From positions 1 to 58,720 of the forward strand of contig JAAETI010000141.1 in the NCBI GenBank assembly GCA_024228555.1: DNA of 58,720 bases, given 5' to 3'. Source of the stretch: a bacterium (GTDB lineage: Bacteria; Actinomycetota; Acidimicrobiia; Spongiisociales; UBA5794). The notes beneath the pieces were generated by a model, which saw only the letters and a list, made by a program, of their open reading frames with translations, did no database searches and was not told the DNA's origin. Of the stretch, positions 26,065 through 33,622 are shown in pieces (position 1 is the stretch's first letter; the number at the start of each line of letters is the position of its first letter). The translations under genes were made by a program, and so were the position numbers.

Positions 26065-27117
26065 CTACACAATCTTGATGGCACCGGCGGGGCCGTCAGC
26101 AAAATCGCGATCAGTGACTCGGCCGACCACGACTCCGGTGTCACCTTCATCTTCGAGGGCTTGGAGGAGGGCATTCGCCAATGGTGCTTCGATCGTCAGC
26201 AGCAGGCCACCGCTGGTCTGTGCATCAGCAAGGAGCACCCGGGTCGATCGATCGGCGCCTCCGAAGTGGGTGTAGCGCTCCACCGACGCCAGGTTGCGCT
26301 CGGTGCCACCAGAAACTACATCGGAGGCCGCAAGCTCGGCGGCTCCAGGCAGCAGCGGCACCGCAGCAAAATCGATCTCAGCGCTGACTCCGCTCCCCCT
26401 GACCATCTCACCCAGATGCCCGAGCAGACCAAAGCCGGTGACATCAGTAGCCGCCGACACGCCAACCCTCCGCATCGCCTGCGCCGCACCGGCGTTGAGA
26501 CGAGCCATCGACGCCACCGCCGTTTCTCGGACCGCATCAGCAACAACACCCCTCTTGATCCCGGTTGTGATGAGACCGGTTCCGATCGGCTTGGTCAGCA
26601 CCACAACATCACCGGGCCGAGCACCGTCGTTGCCGAAGACTTCATCGGGATGGACTACCCCGGTCACCGCAAGACCGTATTTTGGCTCGGCATCGTCGAT
26701 GCTGTGCCCTCCCACCAGTGTGCACTTGGCCTGCTCGAGCACCGCAGCACCACCCTCCAGCACGTCACCAAGCAACTCTAAGGGCAGCCGATCGCACGGC
26801 CATCCCACCATCTGCAGCGCCGTCAACGGCGTCCCCCCCATCGCATACACATCAGAGAGAGCGTTGGCCGCGGCGATCCGGCCCCAGTCGAACGCCTCAT
26901 CGACGATCGGGGTGAAAAAATCGACGGTCTGCACCAGGGCAACCTCGTCGGAGACTCGGTAGACACCGGCGTCGTCGGACCCGCTGATACCAACCAGGAG
27001 GTCTTTGTGCTGAACCACGGGCAAATTGTTTACACGGCGCAGAACCTGCGCCAACTCGTCAGGACCGAGCTTGCAAGCTCAACCAGCCCCATGCGAGAAC
27101 GATGTCAACCGTTCCAT
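26065..27117 (-). CDS. selD: Selenide, water dikinase SelD with selenocysteine encoded by in-frame TGA
   Basis: SelD makes selenophosphate, the selenium donor for selenocysteine, selenouridine and labile selenium cofactors. The ATG at 27117 has an excellent ribosome site (AAAGGAGG, 6 bases upstream). The frame runs MERLTSFSHGAG, a TGA at 27079-27081 (codon 13), then ACKLGPDELAQVLRR and on to the end, giving about 350 residues. The TGA sits exactly at the catalytic Cys/Sec position of the SelD GxGCxCK motif. The following sequence is uninterrupted SelD: DDAGVYR, VDFFTPIVDE, NALSDVYAMGG, GGHSIDD and TDVTGFGLLGHLGE. An initiation codon downstream of the TGA would remove the catalytic residue and lysine. 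A stem-loop follows the TGA. Confidence 0.93.
27053..27081 (-). promoter_or_regulatory. Candidate bacterial SECIS element in selD
   Basis: Read on the minus strand, the TGA (27081-27079) is followed after 7 bases by a 6-bp stem AGCUCG/CGAGUU (27071-27066 with 27058-27053, one G-U pair) closing a 7-base loop GUCCUGA. Bacterial SECIS hairpins lie in the coding sequence just after UGA and present a G/U-bearing loop to SelB. A 14-bp perfect palindrome GAGCTTGCAAGCTC (27067-27080) overlaps the same region and offers an alternative fold. Confidence 0.6.
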
Positions 27118-27284
27118 GACGCGCCTCCTTTCCGTGCTAGGACCGGGTACGAGGAGCCAGTCTAAGGCTGAGACCTCGTCGCCGAATCGCTCGCTTTGGG
27201 CCACTCCCACGCGGCAATGACCGACGACGGACTACCGGCCCCTAGCCGACTAGCTGTCGGGTCACCTATCGGTATGATTTCTGC

Positions 27285-27356
27285 TGCCGGGTGATTCACC
27301 ACCACCCGGGTTTCCAACAGGTCCCCTCGTCCCCCCTGGGGGGCCTGTTGCTTTTC
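27285..27356 (+). ncRNA. Candidate 6C-type small RNA
   Basis: Two adjacent hairpins lie in the 335-base gap between selD and mgtE. The first is CCGGGTG/CACCCGG (27287-27293 with 27303-27309). The second is AACAGG/CCTGTT (27316-27321 with 27344-27349), which also pairs C-rich with G-rich runs, contains CCCCCC at 27331-27336, and ends in GCTTTT like a terminator. TATGAT at 27273-27278 is a good -10 box for a start near 27285. The actinobacterial 6C RNA has two stem-loops with C-rich runs, which this resembles; only one run of six Cs is present here. No other gene is seen in 27118-27452. Confidence 0.5.
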
Positions 27357-27380
27357 TGAGCAAGGATGCTCGCTGGTACG

Positions 27381-27405
27381 CGGGGTCACGGATGACCTGA
27401 CCCCG
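27381..27405. promoter_or_regulatory. Inverted repeat upstream of mgtE
   Basis: CGGGGTCA (27381-27388) and TGACCCCG (27398-27405) form an 8-bp inverted repeat with a 9-base centre, 48 bases before the mgtE ATG. It could be an operator or a hairpin in an mgtE leader. I do not see the conserved elements of an M-box magnesium riboswitch. Confidence 0.4.
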
Positions 27406-27452
27406 TAGCCAGTTCTTTCGAGAGATCAGTCGCACGCCCTAGTCTGACGTTC

Positions 27453-28841
27453 ATGCGTCTTCCTTTCCGCTCCAGCCTCAGTCGACTCAGCCACAGGCTG
27501 CGGGAGTTGGCGCGCAATCGGCCGGAGGAGGCGGAGGAATACCTCGACAGCCACCAGGACGAGTGGGAAGAGATCGCCGAGACCGACCCCGGATCGGCCG
27601 CCGACATCCTCGAGGCACTTCACGAAGAAGATGCTGCCGACCTGCTGCGTGATCTTGATACGGACGAGGCAGCCGATGTCCTCGACGAGATGCGCGCACC
27701 AGCAGCCGCCGACGTCATCGAGGAGATGACAACCGATAATGCCGCCAAGCTCATCTCGGAGATGGAGACGCACCAAGCCGTCGACCTGCTTGCCCAACTC
27801 GAGGACGAAGTCCGTGACGAGGTCATGGTCTCTCTCGATCCGGATGTGCGTCTCTCGATCAACCGGCTAATTGTCTACCCAGACGACAGCGCCGGTGGTC
27901 TGATGACAACCGACTATGCGGCCCTACCGGCAGGGATCACCAGCGGCGAGGCGATCGAAGCTCTACGTCGCCTGCATCAGGAAATCGGATCCAACCTCAC
28001 CTACGTCTACGTTGTCGACGCTCAGGGCAGGATCGCCGGTGTCGTCCCATTTCGAGAGTTGGTGTTTGCCAGACCGGGTGACGGTCTCGACGAGATCATG
28101 CACAGCGACCCGGTCACCGTAACGGTTGACACCGACCGGGAGATCGTTGCCGAACTGATCCAGCGCTATCACCTGATCTCTCTCCCTGTAACCGATGCCC
28201 AGCAACACCTGGTTGGCATCGTCAAAGTCGACGAGGCAATGGAAGCCGCTCAGGTAGAAGCGACCGAGGACATCGCACAGATGGTGGGTGCCGGCGCCGA
28301 GGAAACCGTCTACACCGAGATAGGGGTCTCGGTACGCCGCCGTCTCCCCTGGATCGCCCTGAACCTCTTGATCGGTCTTGGGCTTGCGGTAGTCATCCGT
28401 GAATTCGAGAGCATTATCAGGTTGGAAGTGGTTCTCGCCTCATTCATGCCGATGGTTGCGTTGTTGGGCGGCAACTCCGGGGCCCAAAGCCTTGCGGTGA
28501 TCATTCGTGCGATGGCGGTCGGCAGTCTGCCCCCCGGTCGTGCGGTGCGGGCCATACGTCGCGAGGCGATCATCGGCTTGATCAATGGACTGGTCATTGC
28601 CACTTTGTCGGGGGTATTCGGCGGCATCGTCGCCGGCGACGCTCGGATCGGTGTCGTGATTACTGTCGCCGTATTCGCCAATCTCGTGGTTGCCGGTGCG
28701 GTGGGAGCATCGATCCCGATCGTGCTGCGTCGACTTGGTCAGGATCCGGCGCTGGCCTCGAATATCTTCCTCACCACGGTCACCGACGTCGTCGGCTTTG
28801 GGGGGTTCCTTCTCACGGCGAAACTGATCCTGAACCTGTAG
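27453..28841 (+). CDS. mgtE: Magnesium transporter MgtE
   Basis: 462 residues, the family's usual length. The N-terminal superhelical MgtE_N domain (about 15-130) contains the repeated DPGSAADILEALHEEDAADLL and DEAADVLDEM motifs. Two CBS domains follow (about 135-260; TDYAALPAG, HSDPVTVTVDTD). After a plug helix come five membrane helices (about 285-462), with PMVALLGGNSGAQSLAV and a final helix containing the pore Asp in TTVTDVVGFGGFL. It forms a dimeric Mg2+ channel gated by intracellular Mg2+ at the N and CBS domains. No strong ribosome site precedes the ATG. Convergent with a small lipoprotein gene that ends on the next base. Confidence 0.96.
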   Translation: MRLPFRSSLSRLSHRLRELARNRPEEAEEYLDSHQDEWEEIAETDPGSAADILEALHEEDAADLLRDLDTDEAADVLDEMRAPAAADVIEEMTTDNAAKLISEMETHQAVDLLAQLEDEVRDEVMVSLDPDVRLSINRLIVYPDDSAGGLMTTDYAALPAGITSGEAIEALRRLHQEIGSNLTYVYVVDAQGRIAGVVPFRELVFARPGDGLDEIMHSDPVTVTVDTDREIVAELIQRYHLISLPVTDAQQHLVGIVKVDEAMEAAQVEATEDIAQMVGAGAEETVYTEIGVSVRRRLPWIALNLLIGLGLAVVIREFESIIRLEVVLASFMPMVALLGGNSGAQSLAVIIRAMAVGSLPPGRAVRAIRREAIIGLINGLVIATLSGVFGGIVAGDARIGVVITVAVFANLVVAGAVGASIPIVLRRLGQDPALASNIFLTTVTDVVGFGGFLLTAKLILNL

Positions 28842-29375
28842 CTAGGAACCCAGAATGGCGACGCCGGATGCTTCAAGCGGCCCGACATAGACGATGCGGA
28901 AGCCCTCCTCGAGATGAGCGATGTAGTCGTTGTCGAGAGCGGATTGCTGAGCTTCGGTTGGCTCTTCAACAAACAAGGCGTCGGCTGCATCCTGCGACTC
29001 GACGATGTGCGCCTCGTATACGGGGGCGTACTGCTCAACAAGATCGGACATCACGTTGTGTACGTCAATGTCCGAGAGCGACTCGTAGGTTGCAGTGTCG
29101 AGCAACACCACGACCACATCTCCAGAGTCGGTAGCCTCGCGGCTGATGATGCGGTACTCGGGGAAAGAAAGCTCGGGAGAGGTTGTCGACGTGGTGGTTG
29201 ACGTGGTTGTCTGCTCTGCCGAACCGGTACCTTCAACGGCGTCGGCCAGAGTCGTGATCGTGGCACCCGACGTCGTCGCTGCCGCCGAGTCATCCGCGAC
29301 GTCGTCGTCGCCAGAACACGCAGCGACGAGCGCCAGCAGAAGCCCCGCCGCGATTGCCTGTTTGAAACTCACCAT
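28842..29375 (-). CDS. Small lipoprotein, unknown function
   Basis: 177 residues with a lipoprotein signal (AAGLLLALVAAC, lipobox Cys about residue 20) followed by GDDD and a long Thr/Ser/Ala-rich linker that lifts a ~100-residue C-terminal domain (YRIISREATDSGDVVVVLLD ... FRIVYVGPLEASGVAIL) off the membrane. The domain begins and ends with beta strands around a helical, acidic middle. I do not recognise it. Expressed independently of the convergent mgtE. Confidence 0.8.
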   Translation of the reverse strand: MVSFKQAIAAGLLLALVAACSGDDDVADDSAAATTSGATITTLADAVEGTGSAEQTTTSTTTSTTSPELSFPEYRIISREATDSGDVVVVLLDTATYESLSDIDVHNVMSDLVEQYAPVYEAHIVESQDAADALFVEEPTEAQQSALDNDYIAHLEEGFRIVYVGPLEASGVAILGS

Positions 29376-29408
29376 GTCACTTTACATCGGTAGAAAAGAT
29401 CTGCCCGA

Positions 29409-29837
29409 TTAGCCATTCCTCGCCCATTCCTCGAAGTCGACCCCTTCCATCCATCTCTCCGAGTTGACCACCGAAAAACGCTCCCTCACCTCCTCGAAAA
29501 TCTCCTCGCTGGGGCTGTGTTCGAGACCGTGTCGAGCGAGATCAAGAGTTGGCCGCCACGCCTTCGGCCCGAGGGCAATGTCGACCTTGGATCGCCAGTC
29601 ATCATGGTCGGTCACTGCACTCGCCGAACTCGACCAAAAGACCTGCAGCTTCTGGGCAGAGCGCAGGGCACGCCGTACCTCACGCATCGCATCCCTGGGT
29701 AGCTCGGCGGCTTCGACCAACGTGTCGTTGGCCCAGTCGGCGAAGGCCTGTTCACCCCAATTCTCCGGATCGGTCACGACTGACTCGTACAGCCCGTCGA
29801 TAGACCGCAACGTGCTTAGAAACGCGGCGCCACTCAC
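29409..29837 (-). CDS. Hypothetical protein
   Basis: 142 residues, soluble, helical and Trp-rich (WGEQAFADWAND, VFWSSSASAVTDHDDWRSKVDIALGPKAWRP). The GTG start overlaps the stop of the aminotransferase gene (GTGA), so it is translated from the same message. I do not recognise the family. Charge and Trp content suggest a compact cytoplasmic protein; conservation of the pair would be the best guide to function. Confidence 0.7.
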   Translation of the reverse strand: MSGAAFLSTLRSIDGLYESVVTDPENWGEQAFADWANDTLVEAAELPRDAMREVRRALRSAQKLQVFWSSSASAVTDHDDWRSKVDIALGPKAWRPTLDLARHGLEHSPSEEIFEEVRERFSVVNSERWMEGVDFEEWARNG

Positions 29838-30667
29838 CCGGTGGTCTCCTCGGCAATCAGGTCTCGCAATCCGTCACTCAGCCGCCGTGTAATCGGGCCG
29901 ACCTCCTTGACGACATCGCCGATTCTGACAACGGGCTGGATCTCGCGCAGCGTCGATAGGGCGACAACCTCGTCTGCTTCCAGCATCCGTCGCAGCGGAT
30001 AAGCCCCTTCGCACACCGGCAGCCCAATCCGGTCGGCAACATCGAGCACCGCCTGGCGGGTAACTGAGGCCAAGATTCCTAGCTCGAGTGACGGTGTCTC
30101 GAACACACCGTCGCTGATCCAAGCCACGGTATTGGTCGGGCCTTCGAGGACGTTGCCGCTGCGGCCAACGAGCAAGGCATCGCCATAGCCTTCATTCTTG
30201 GCATGAAACCGGGCGGCAACATTCGGCCCGTAGGACAGTGTTTTTGCTCCGGTGAGTTCTGACAACGCACCATCGGGGTGCCACGGTGCCTCAATTGGAA
30301 GCAGGGTGACGGTCTCGTCAACGTGAGGAAGCGGCTCGGCAAAGACTATGAACCGCGACCCTTCGCCCGATCCCTTCTCGTCGGTTCCTCCGGTCACGAC
30401 CACCCGGATGGTGCTGTTGCCGACCTGGGCCCGATCGGCCACCCACGTCTCGATGCTCTTGCGGTCGGGGAGTTCGATACCCAGGGCTTCAGCAGACCGA
30501 CCCAATCGGTCGAGGTGCTGGCGCCGCCGAAATGCCACTCCGCCATACGAGCGCAGCGACTCGAAACAGCCAAAGCCGCGCAACAGCGCAATATCAAAGA
30601 TCGAGATGCTGGCGTCGCCTGGTTCGACCGGCTCACCATCTATAAGCACATATCCAAGAACGTTCAT
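29834..30667 (-). CDS. PLP-dependent class IV aminotransferase/aminodeoxychorismate lyase family
   Basis: 277 residues from ATG at 30667; a TTG 21 bases upstream is possible. Fold-type IV features: FDIALLRGFGCFESLRSYGG near the N-terminus, the PLP Lys in TGAKTLSYGPNVAA, the glycine-rich GRSGNVLEGPTNTVAWI, and LASVTRQAVLDVADRIGLPV. These match PabC-type 4-amino-4-deoxychorismate lyases, and also D-amino-acid or branched-chain aminotransferases; sequence alone does not separate them. Co-transcribed with the downstream hypothetical gene. Confidence 0.87.
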   Translation of the reverse strand: MNVLGYVLIDGEPVEPGDASISIFDIALLRGFGCFESLRSYGGVAFRRRQHLDRLGRSAEALGIELPDRKSIETWVADRAQVGNSTIRVVVTGGTDEKGSGEGSRFIVFAEPLPHVDETVTLLPIEAPWHPDGALSELTGAKTLSYGPNVAARFHAKNEGYGDALLVGRSGNVLEGPTNTVAWISDGVFETPSLELGILASVTRQAVLDVADRIGLPVCEGAYPLRRMLEADEVVALSTLREIQPVVRIGDVVKEVGPITRRLSDGLRDLIAEETTG

Positions 30668-30716
30668 GGGCTGGAGAGTAACCGGCAACGCCTAGCGTGG
30701 ATTCGGCGGATGGGAC

Positions 30717-31211
30717 TCAATACTGCTCCCAATGGACCAGTTCCGTCATCGTCTTGCGGCCACCGAATTTCTTGGCAGATGCGCCATCTGCCGGATACCC
30801 CAAGGCGACGGCGAAGCGGCATGACTGGTCCGCCGTCAGCCCGAGAAGACTGGCGGCGTCCTGATCCCGGTGCAGCGTGATCGGGCATGACGCCACACCA
30901 ATCGCATCGGCCGCCAACATGATGTTCTGCGCCACACGACCCGAGTCGAACACATACCCATCCGGCTCCACCACCAGAACAATGGTTGCTGCCGAGTTCT
31001 CTACCGGGACGGTGTAGTCACCGCACTCGGCGAGCTTGGCCAATTGATCCTCGTCTTGGACGACTATGAACGCCCAGTTCTGCAGGTTCTTGGACGACCC
31101 TGTCCAACGTGCCGCATGCAGGATGGCGTCAAGATCAGCTTCCCTGAGCGGGACCTGCTCGTAATCACGGATCGCTCGTAGGTCAATGATGGACTGGTAA
31201 TTGTCGTTCAT
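30717..31211 (-). CDS. Nitroreductase-family flavoprotein
   Basis: 164 residues, short for the family. Features: RAIRDYEQVPLREADLDAILHAARWTGSSKNLQNWAFIVV (FMN-binding Arg and Asn-containing loops), FDSGRVAQNIMLAADAIGVASC in the centre and VALGYPADGASAKKFGGRKTMTELVHWE at the end. Members are dimeric FMN oxidoreductases using NAD(P)H. Substrate unknown. It is transcribed alone, about 50 bp upstream of the aminotransferase gene on the same strand. Confidence 0.88.
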   Translation of the reverse strand: MNDNYQSIIDLRAIRDYEQVPLREADLDAILHAARWTGSSKNLQNWAFIVVQDEDQLAKLAECGDYTVPVENSAATIVLVVEPDGYVFDSGRVAQNIMLAADAIGVASCPITLHRDQDAASLLGLTADQSCRFAVALGYPADGASAKKFGGRKTMTELVHWEQY

Positions 31212-31449
31212 ACCTGGAGCCTACAACCCTACCGACACGCCTGTCTTGGTATCCGTCCATGCACTAATGTGCGCTGCCAGACTCCAAAATGGATTGCAGA
31301 TTCGTGCAAATTCTGGCCCTCGGTAGGTGTCTAGTAACCCCAAACGGGGCAAACCGATAACAATCGATTTAGAGAATACGGTTCTAATGTGGCAGCTTGA
31401 ACAGAACCCGCAGCGTGTGCGGGAATCAAATCCACGGATGGACTATCAG

Positions 31450-31806
31450 ATGCGTGTGCTGATAATCGAAGATTCTCTTGTCCTGCGTCGATTAATCGAG
31501 ACTTGTCTTCGGGATTTCGACTGTACGTTCGAGATGCAGCGGCTCCCCCACAGCCCCCAGCGACTTGGCGGATTCGAGGAATCCGACCTCGTCATCATCG
31601 GGGTCTACCAGCCATTCACCATCGGGGTTGGCATCATTGAGCGGCTCAAGAAGCGATCCGAGTCGCCCGCCGTTGTCGCCATCACCACCGACACCAGGGA
31701 CAACTCAGTTGCCCAGATCCGCGAGGCGGGGGCCGACGCTGTGGTCAAGATGCCGTTCCGCCCCGACGACCTGCGTAGTGCGGTCACGACCGCCCTCGAG
31801 ACCTAA
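31450..31806 (+). CDS. Receiver-only protein without phospho-acceptor Asp
   Basis: 118 residues from ATG at 31450; an ATG four codons upstream is possible. The fold is a CheY-like receiver: MRVLIIEDS (acidic pocket), SDLVIIGVYQPF (third strand), VVAITTDTRD and VVKMPFRPDDL (conserved Thr and Lys). In the third strand the residue that should be Asp is Gly (LVIIG where LVLLD is expected), so phosphorylation at the normal site is impossible. No output domain or kinase is adjacent. The upstream 230 bp are AT-richer than the neighbours, with a TTCTAAT -10-like box at 31382-31388. Confidence 0.75.
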   Translation: MRVLIIEDSLVLRRLIETCLRDFDCTFEMQRLPHSPQRLGGFEESDLVIIGVYQPFTIGVGIIERLKKRSESPAVVAITTDTRDNSVAQIREAGADAVVKMPFRPDDLRSAVTTALET

Positions 31807-31889
31807 CCCGTCATCGTCTGCAAACCGATTACCCCCGAATACCGTTGGTGTGAAACAATGGAACCCCTTCCAATGCCGATGGGATCACG

Positions 31890-33062
31890 ATGACCACGGA
31901 AACCACACCACGCCAGCCCAGCTTCCTCGAGAGGCTGCTTTTTGGCACCACCTTGGACAAAGTCCCAACTCTCATCCCCGGCGTGCTCCTGGCTGTCGCC
32001 GTCGTCGTGGCCTCCGTCACCCTTGCCGATCTGATCAACAGTGCGCTTGGTTTCGATGGGCTGGTCAGTTTTATCCTCATCGCAATCCTTCTTGGCATGT
32101 TGATCCGCAACACTGTTGGCCTTGCCGATCGGTTCACCCCCGGGATCCAATACTCGCTCAAGAAGCTGTTGCGGTTTGGCATCATCCTGCTCGGTATTCG
32201 TCTCAGCATTCTCGACGTGCTCGAGATCGGCATATATGGCATCCCCATCGTGGTTGGCGCCGTACTCACAGGCCTGATCGTCGCCATTGGGGCAGCACGG
32301 AAGCTCGGCCTCTCAGATCGGCTCGGTGCCCTGATCGCGATCGGTACCGGAATCTGCGGCGCAACTGCGATCGTCGCCGCAGCCCCCGGGCTCAAAGCCA
32401 AGGAAGAGGAAGTTGCCTATGCGGTGGCCAACATCACCATCTTTGGAATCGCGGCGATGGTCCTCTACCCCTTCCTGGGCAACCTGATCTTCAGCGGCGA
32501 CATCATCAACACCGGCCTCTTCCTCGGTACCTCGATCCATGAGACGGCCCAGGTTGCCGGCGCAGGCCTGATCTATGACCAGTCGTTCAACATCACCGCC
32601 ACTCCAAGCGTGGCCGACATCGCCGTTGTCGGGAAATTGGTTCGCAACGTGATGATGGTGCTCGTGATCCCCGGCGTCACCTACCTGTACGCCAAGAACG
32701 TGCGCAAGCAAGGTGAAGCGGCGGGCGAAGGCACCAGGGTCCTCGACATGATTCCTGTGTTCATTGTCGGATTCCTGGCGATGGCCATCGTGAGGTCGAT
32801 CGGCGACGCCGCCGTCGACGGCGGCGGCCTGGCATTCGGGCTGTGGGGTGAAGAGACCTGGGGCGATATCACCCATGGCATCCGCACCTGGGCCGAATAC
32901 ACCCTCGGCACCGCAATGGCCGCGGTCGGGTTGGGGACTTCCATCAAGCAGTTGCGTGGGCTTGGCTACAAGCCCTTTGTGGTTGGCATGGCCGCGGCGA
33001 TTTCCGTCGGCGTCGTCAGCATCGGTCTTGTCTCGATCTTTGGCCCGCTGATCTCGCTCTAG
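31890..33062 (+). CDS. YeiH-family putative sulfate exporter
   Basis: 390 residues with about ten membrane helices. Family features: the N-terminal VPTLIPGVLLAVAVV, ILLGMLIRNTVG, KKLLRFGIILLGIRLSI, the hallmark GTGICGATAIVAAAP, GTSIHETAQVAGAG and a final GLGTSIKQLRGLGYKPF. YeiH proteins are predicted anion or sulfonate exporters, though the substrate is not firmly known. Independently transcribed after the receiver gene (83-bp gap). The stop overlaps the end of a decayed convergent gene. Confidence 0.9.
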   Translation: MTTETTPRQPSFLERLLFGTTLDKVPTLIPGVLLAVAVVVASVTLADLINSALGFDGLVSFILIAILLGMLIRNTVGLADRFTPGIQYSLKKLLRFGIILLGIRLSILDVLEIGIYGIPIVVGAVLTGLIVAIGAARKLGLSDRLGALIAIGTGICGATAIVAAAPGLKAKEEEVAYAVANITIFGIAAMVLYPFLGNLIFSGDIINTGLFLGTSIHETAQVAGAGLIYDQSFNITATPSVADIAVVGKLVRNVMMVLVIPGVTYLYAKNVRKQGEAAGEGTRVLDMIPVFIVGFLAMAIVRSIGDAAVDGGGLAFGLWGEETWGDITHGIRTWAEYTLGTAMAAVGLGTSIKQLRGLGYKPFVVGMAAAISVGVVSIGLVSIFGPLISL

Positions 33063-33423
33063 TCCAGATCGGTCCGGAGCCGGGGCACCACCGCACCCGG
33101 ACGCTCGAGTTCTGGTCCGAATCCCTTGCGGAGACGCCAGTCAAATCTCAAGAAACCCACCGGCCCAGTCGGGATATCTGCCTCGGCAATCGCCGTGTCA
33201 AAATGCTGCCGCGAGTTAGCCAAGTCGGCGGGGCGCGCCGACTGATGATGCCTGCCGCAAGACGCTTACTGACATAGACGAAGAGGACAAACGCGGGGGC
33301 AGTCAAAGACACAAACACTGCAAGCCAGCGAAAGAACCCGCCGGTCCGCACCGCAACGCCGACTGTCGTCACAGCCAACGTGATCTTGATGATCGGCCCG
33401 GTCCAGACTTCCACCTGATCCAT
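33059..33423 (-). pseudogene. Frameshifted two-helix membrane protein gene
   Basis: From ATG at 33423 the frame gives MDQVEVWTGPIIKITLAVTT and two hydrophobic segments up to KRLAAGII. Near 33235-33245 the coding signal moves to another frame: SARPADLANSRQHFDTAIAE, then DIPTGPVGFLRFDWRLRK, to a TAG at 33059-33061. The second part ends exactly against the convergent yeiH stop and reads like protein, while the unshifted frame becomes Arg/Pro/Leu-rich. A single-base indel in the GC-rich GGCGGGGCGCGCC tract would restore about 120 residues. It is either a recent pseudogene or an assembly error. Confidence 0.6.
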
Positions 33424-33429
33424 GGGACC

Positions 33430-33622
33430 CAGCTCTTGCTCTGTCCCAATTCCGAAGCCGAGGTGGATGCATCACCAGTTCTGATTGACCGTTGCTGATG
33501 TCGACGCAACCATCGAAGCTGCACTCGCCAGCGGCGGGCAGGTCGTCAACAACGACGGCCGGAGCGTGGCAGACATCAGCGATCCCGGCGGCAATACCCG
33601 CGAGATCGCCGAGGCTTCTTAG
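33430..33622 (+). pseudogene. Remnant of a VOC (glyoxalase-like) family gene
   Basis: Two in-frame pieces resemble the C-terminal module of vicinal-oxygen-chelate proteins: QLLLCPNSEAEVDASPVLID in one frame, then VADVDATIEAALASGGQ to ISDPGGNTREIAEAS in the next, broken by a one-base shift near 33488. The N-terminal half is missing and the piece begins at the divergent start of the other decayed gene. With that gene it forms a ~560-base decayed stretch between yeiH and the acyl-CoA dehydrogenase gene. Confidence 0.55.

Noticed and set aside
26065..27054. SelD as a shorter protein starting at TTG 27054
   Set aside because: That start has no ribosome site, lies 21 codons inside the family's N-terminus and removes the catalytic Sec/Cys and Lys. 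The upstream ATG at 27117 has a perfect ribosome site and reads SelD sequence on both sides of the TGA.
27118..27452. M-box magnesium riboswitch before mgtE
   Set aside because: The conserved long-range elements of the M-box are not visible. The two hairpins with a T-rich end fit a separate small RNA better.
33059..33423. Programmed ribosomal frameshift
   Set aside because: There is no slippery heptamer at the junction; the GC-rich tract and the neighbouring broken gene favour mutation or sequence error.
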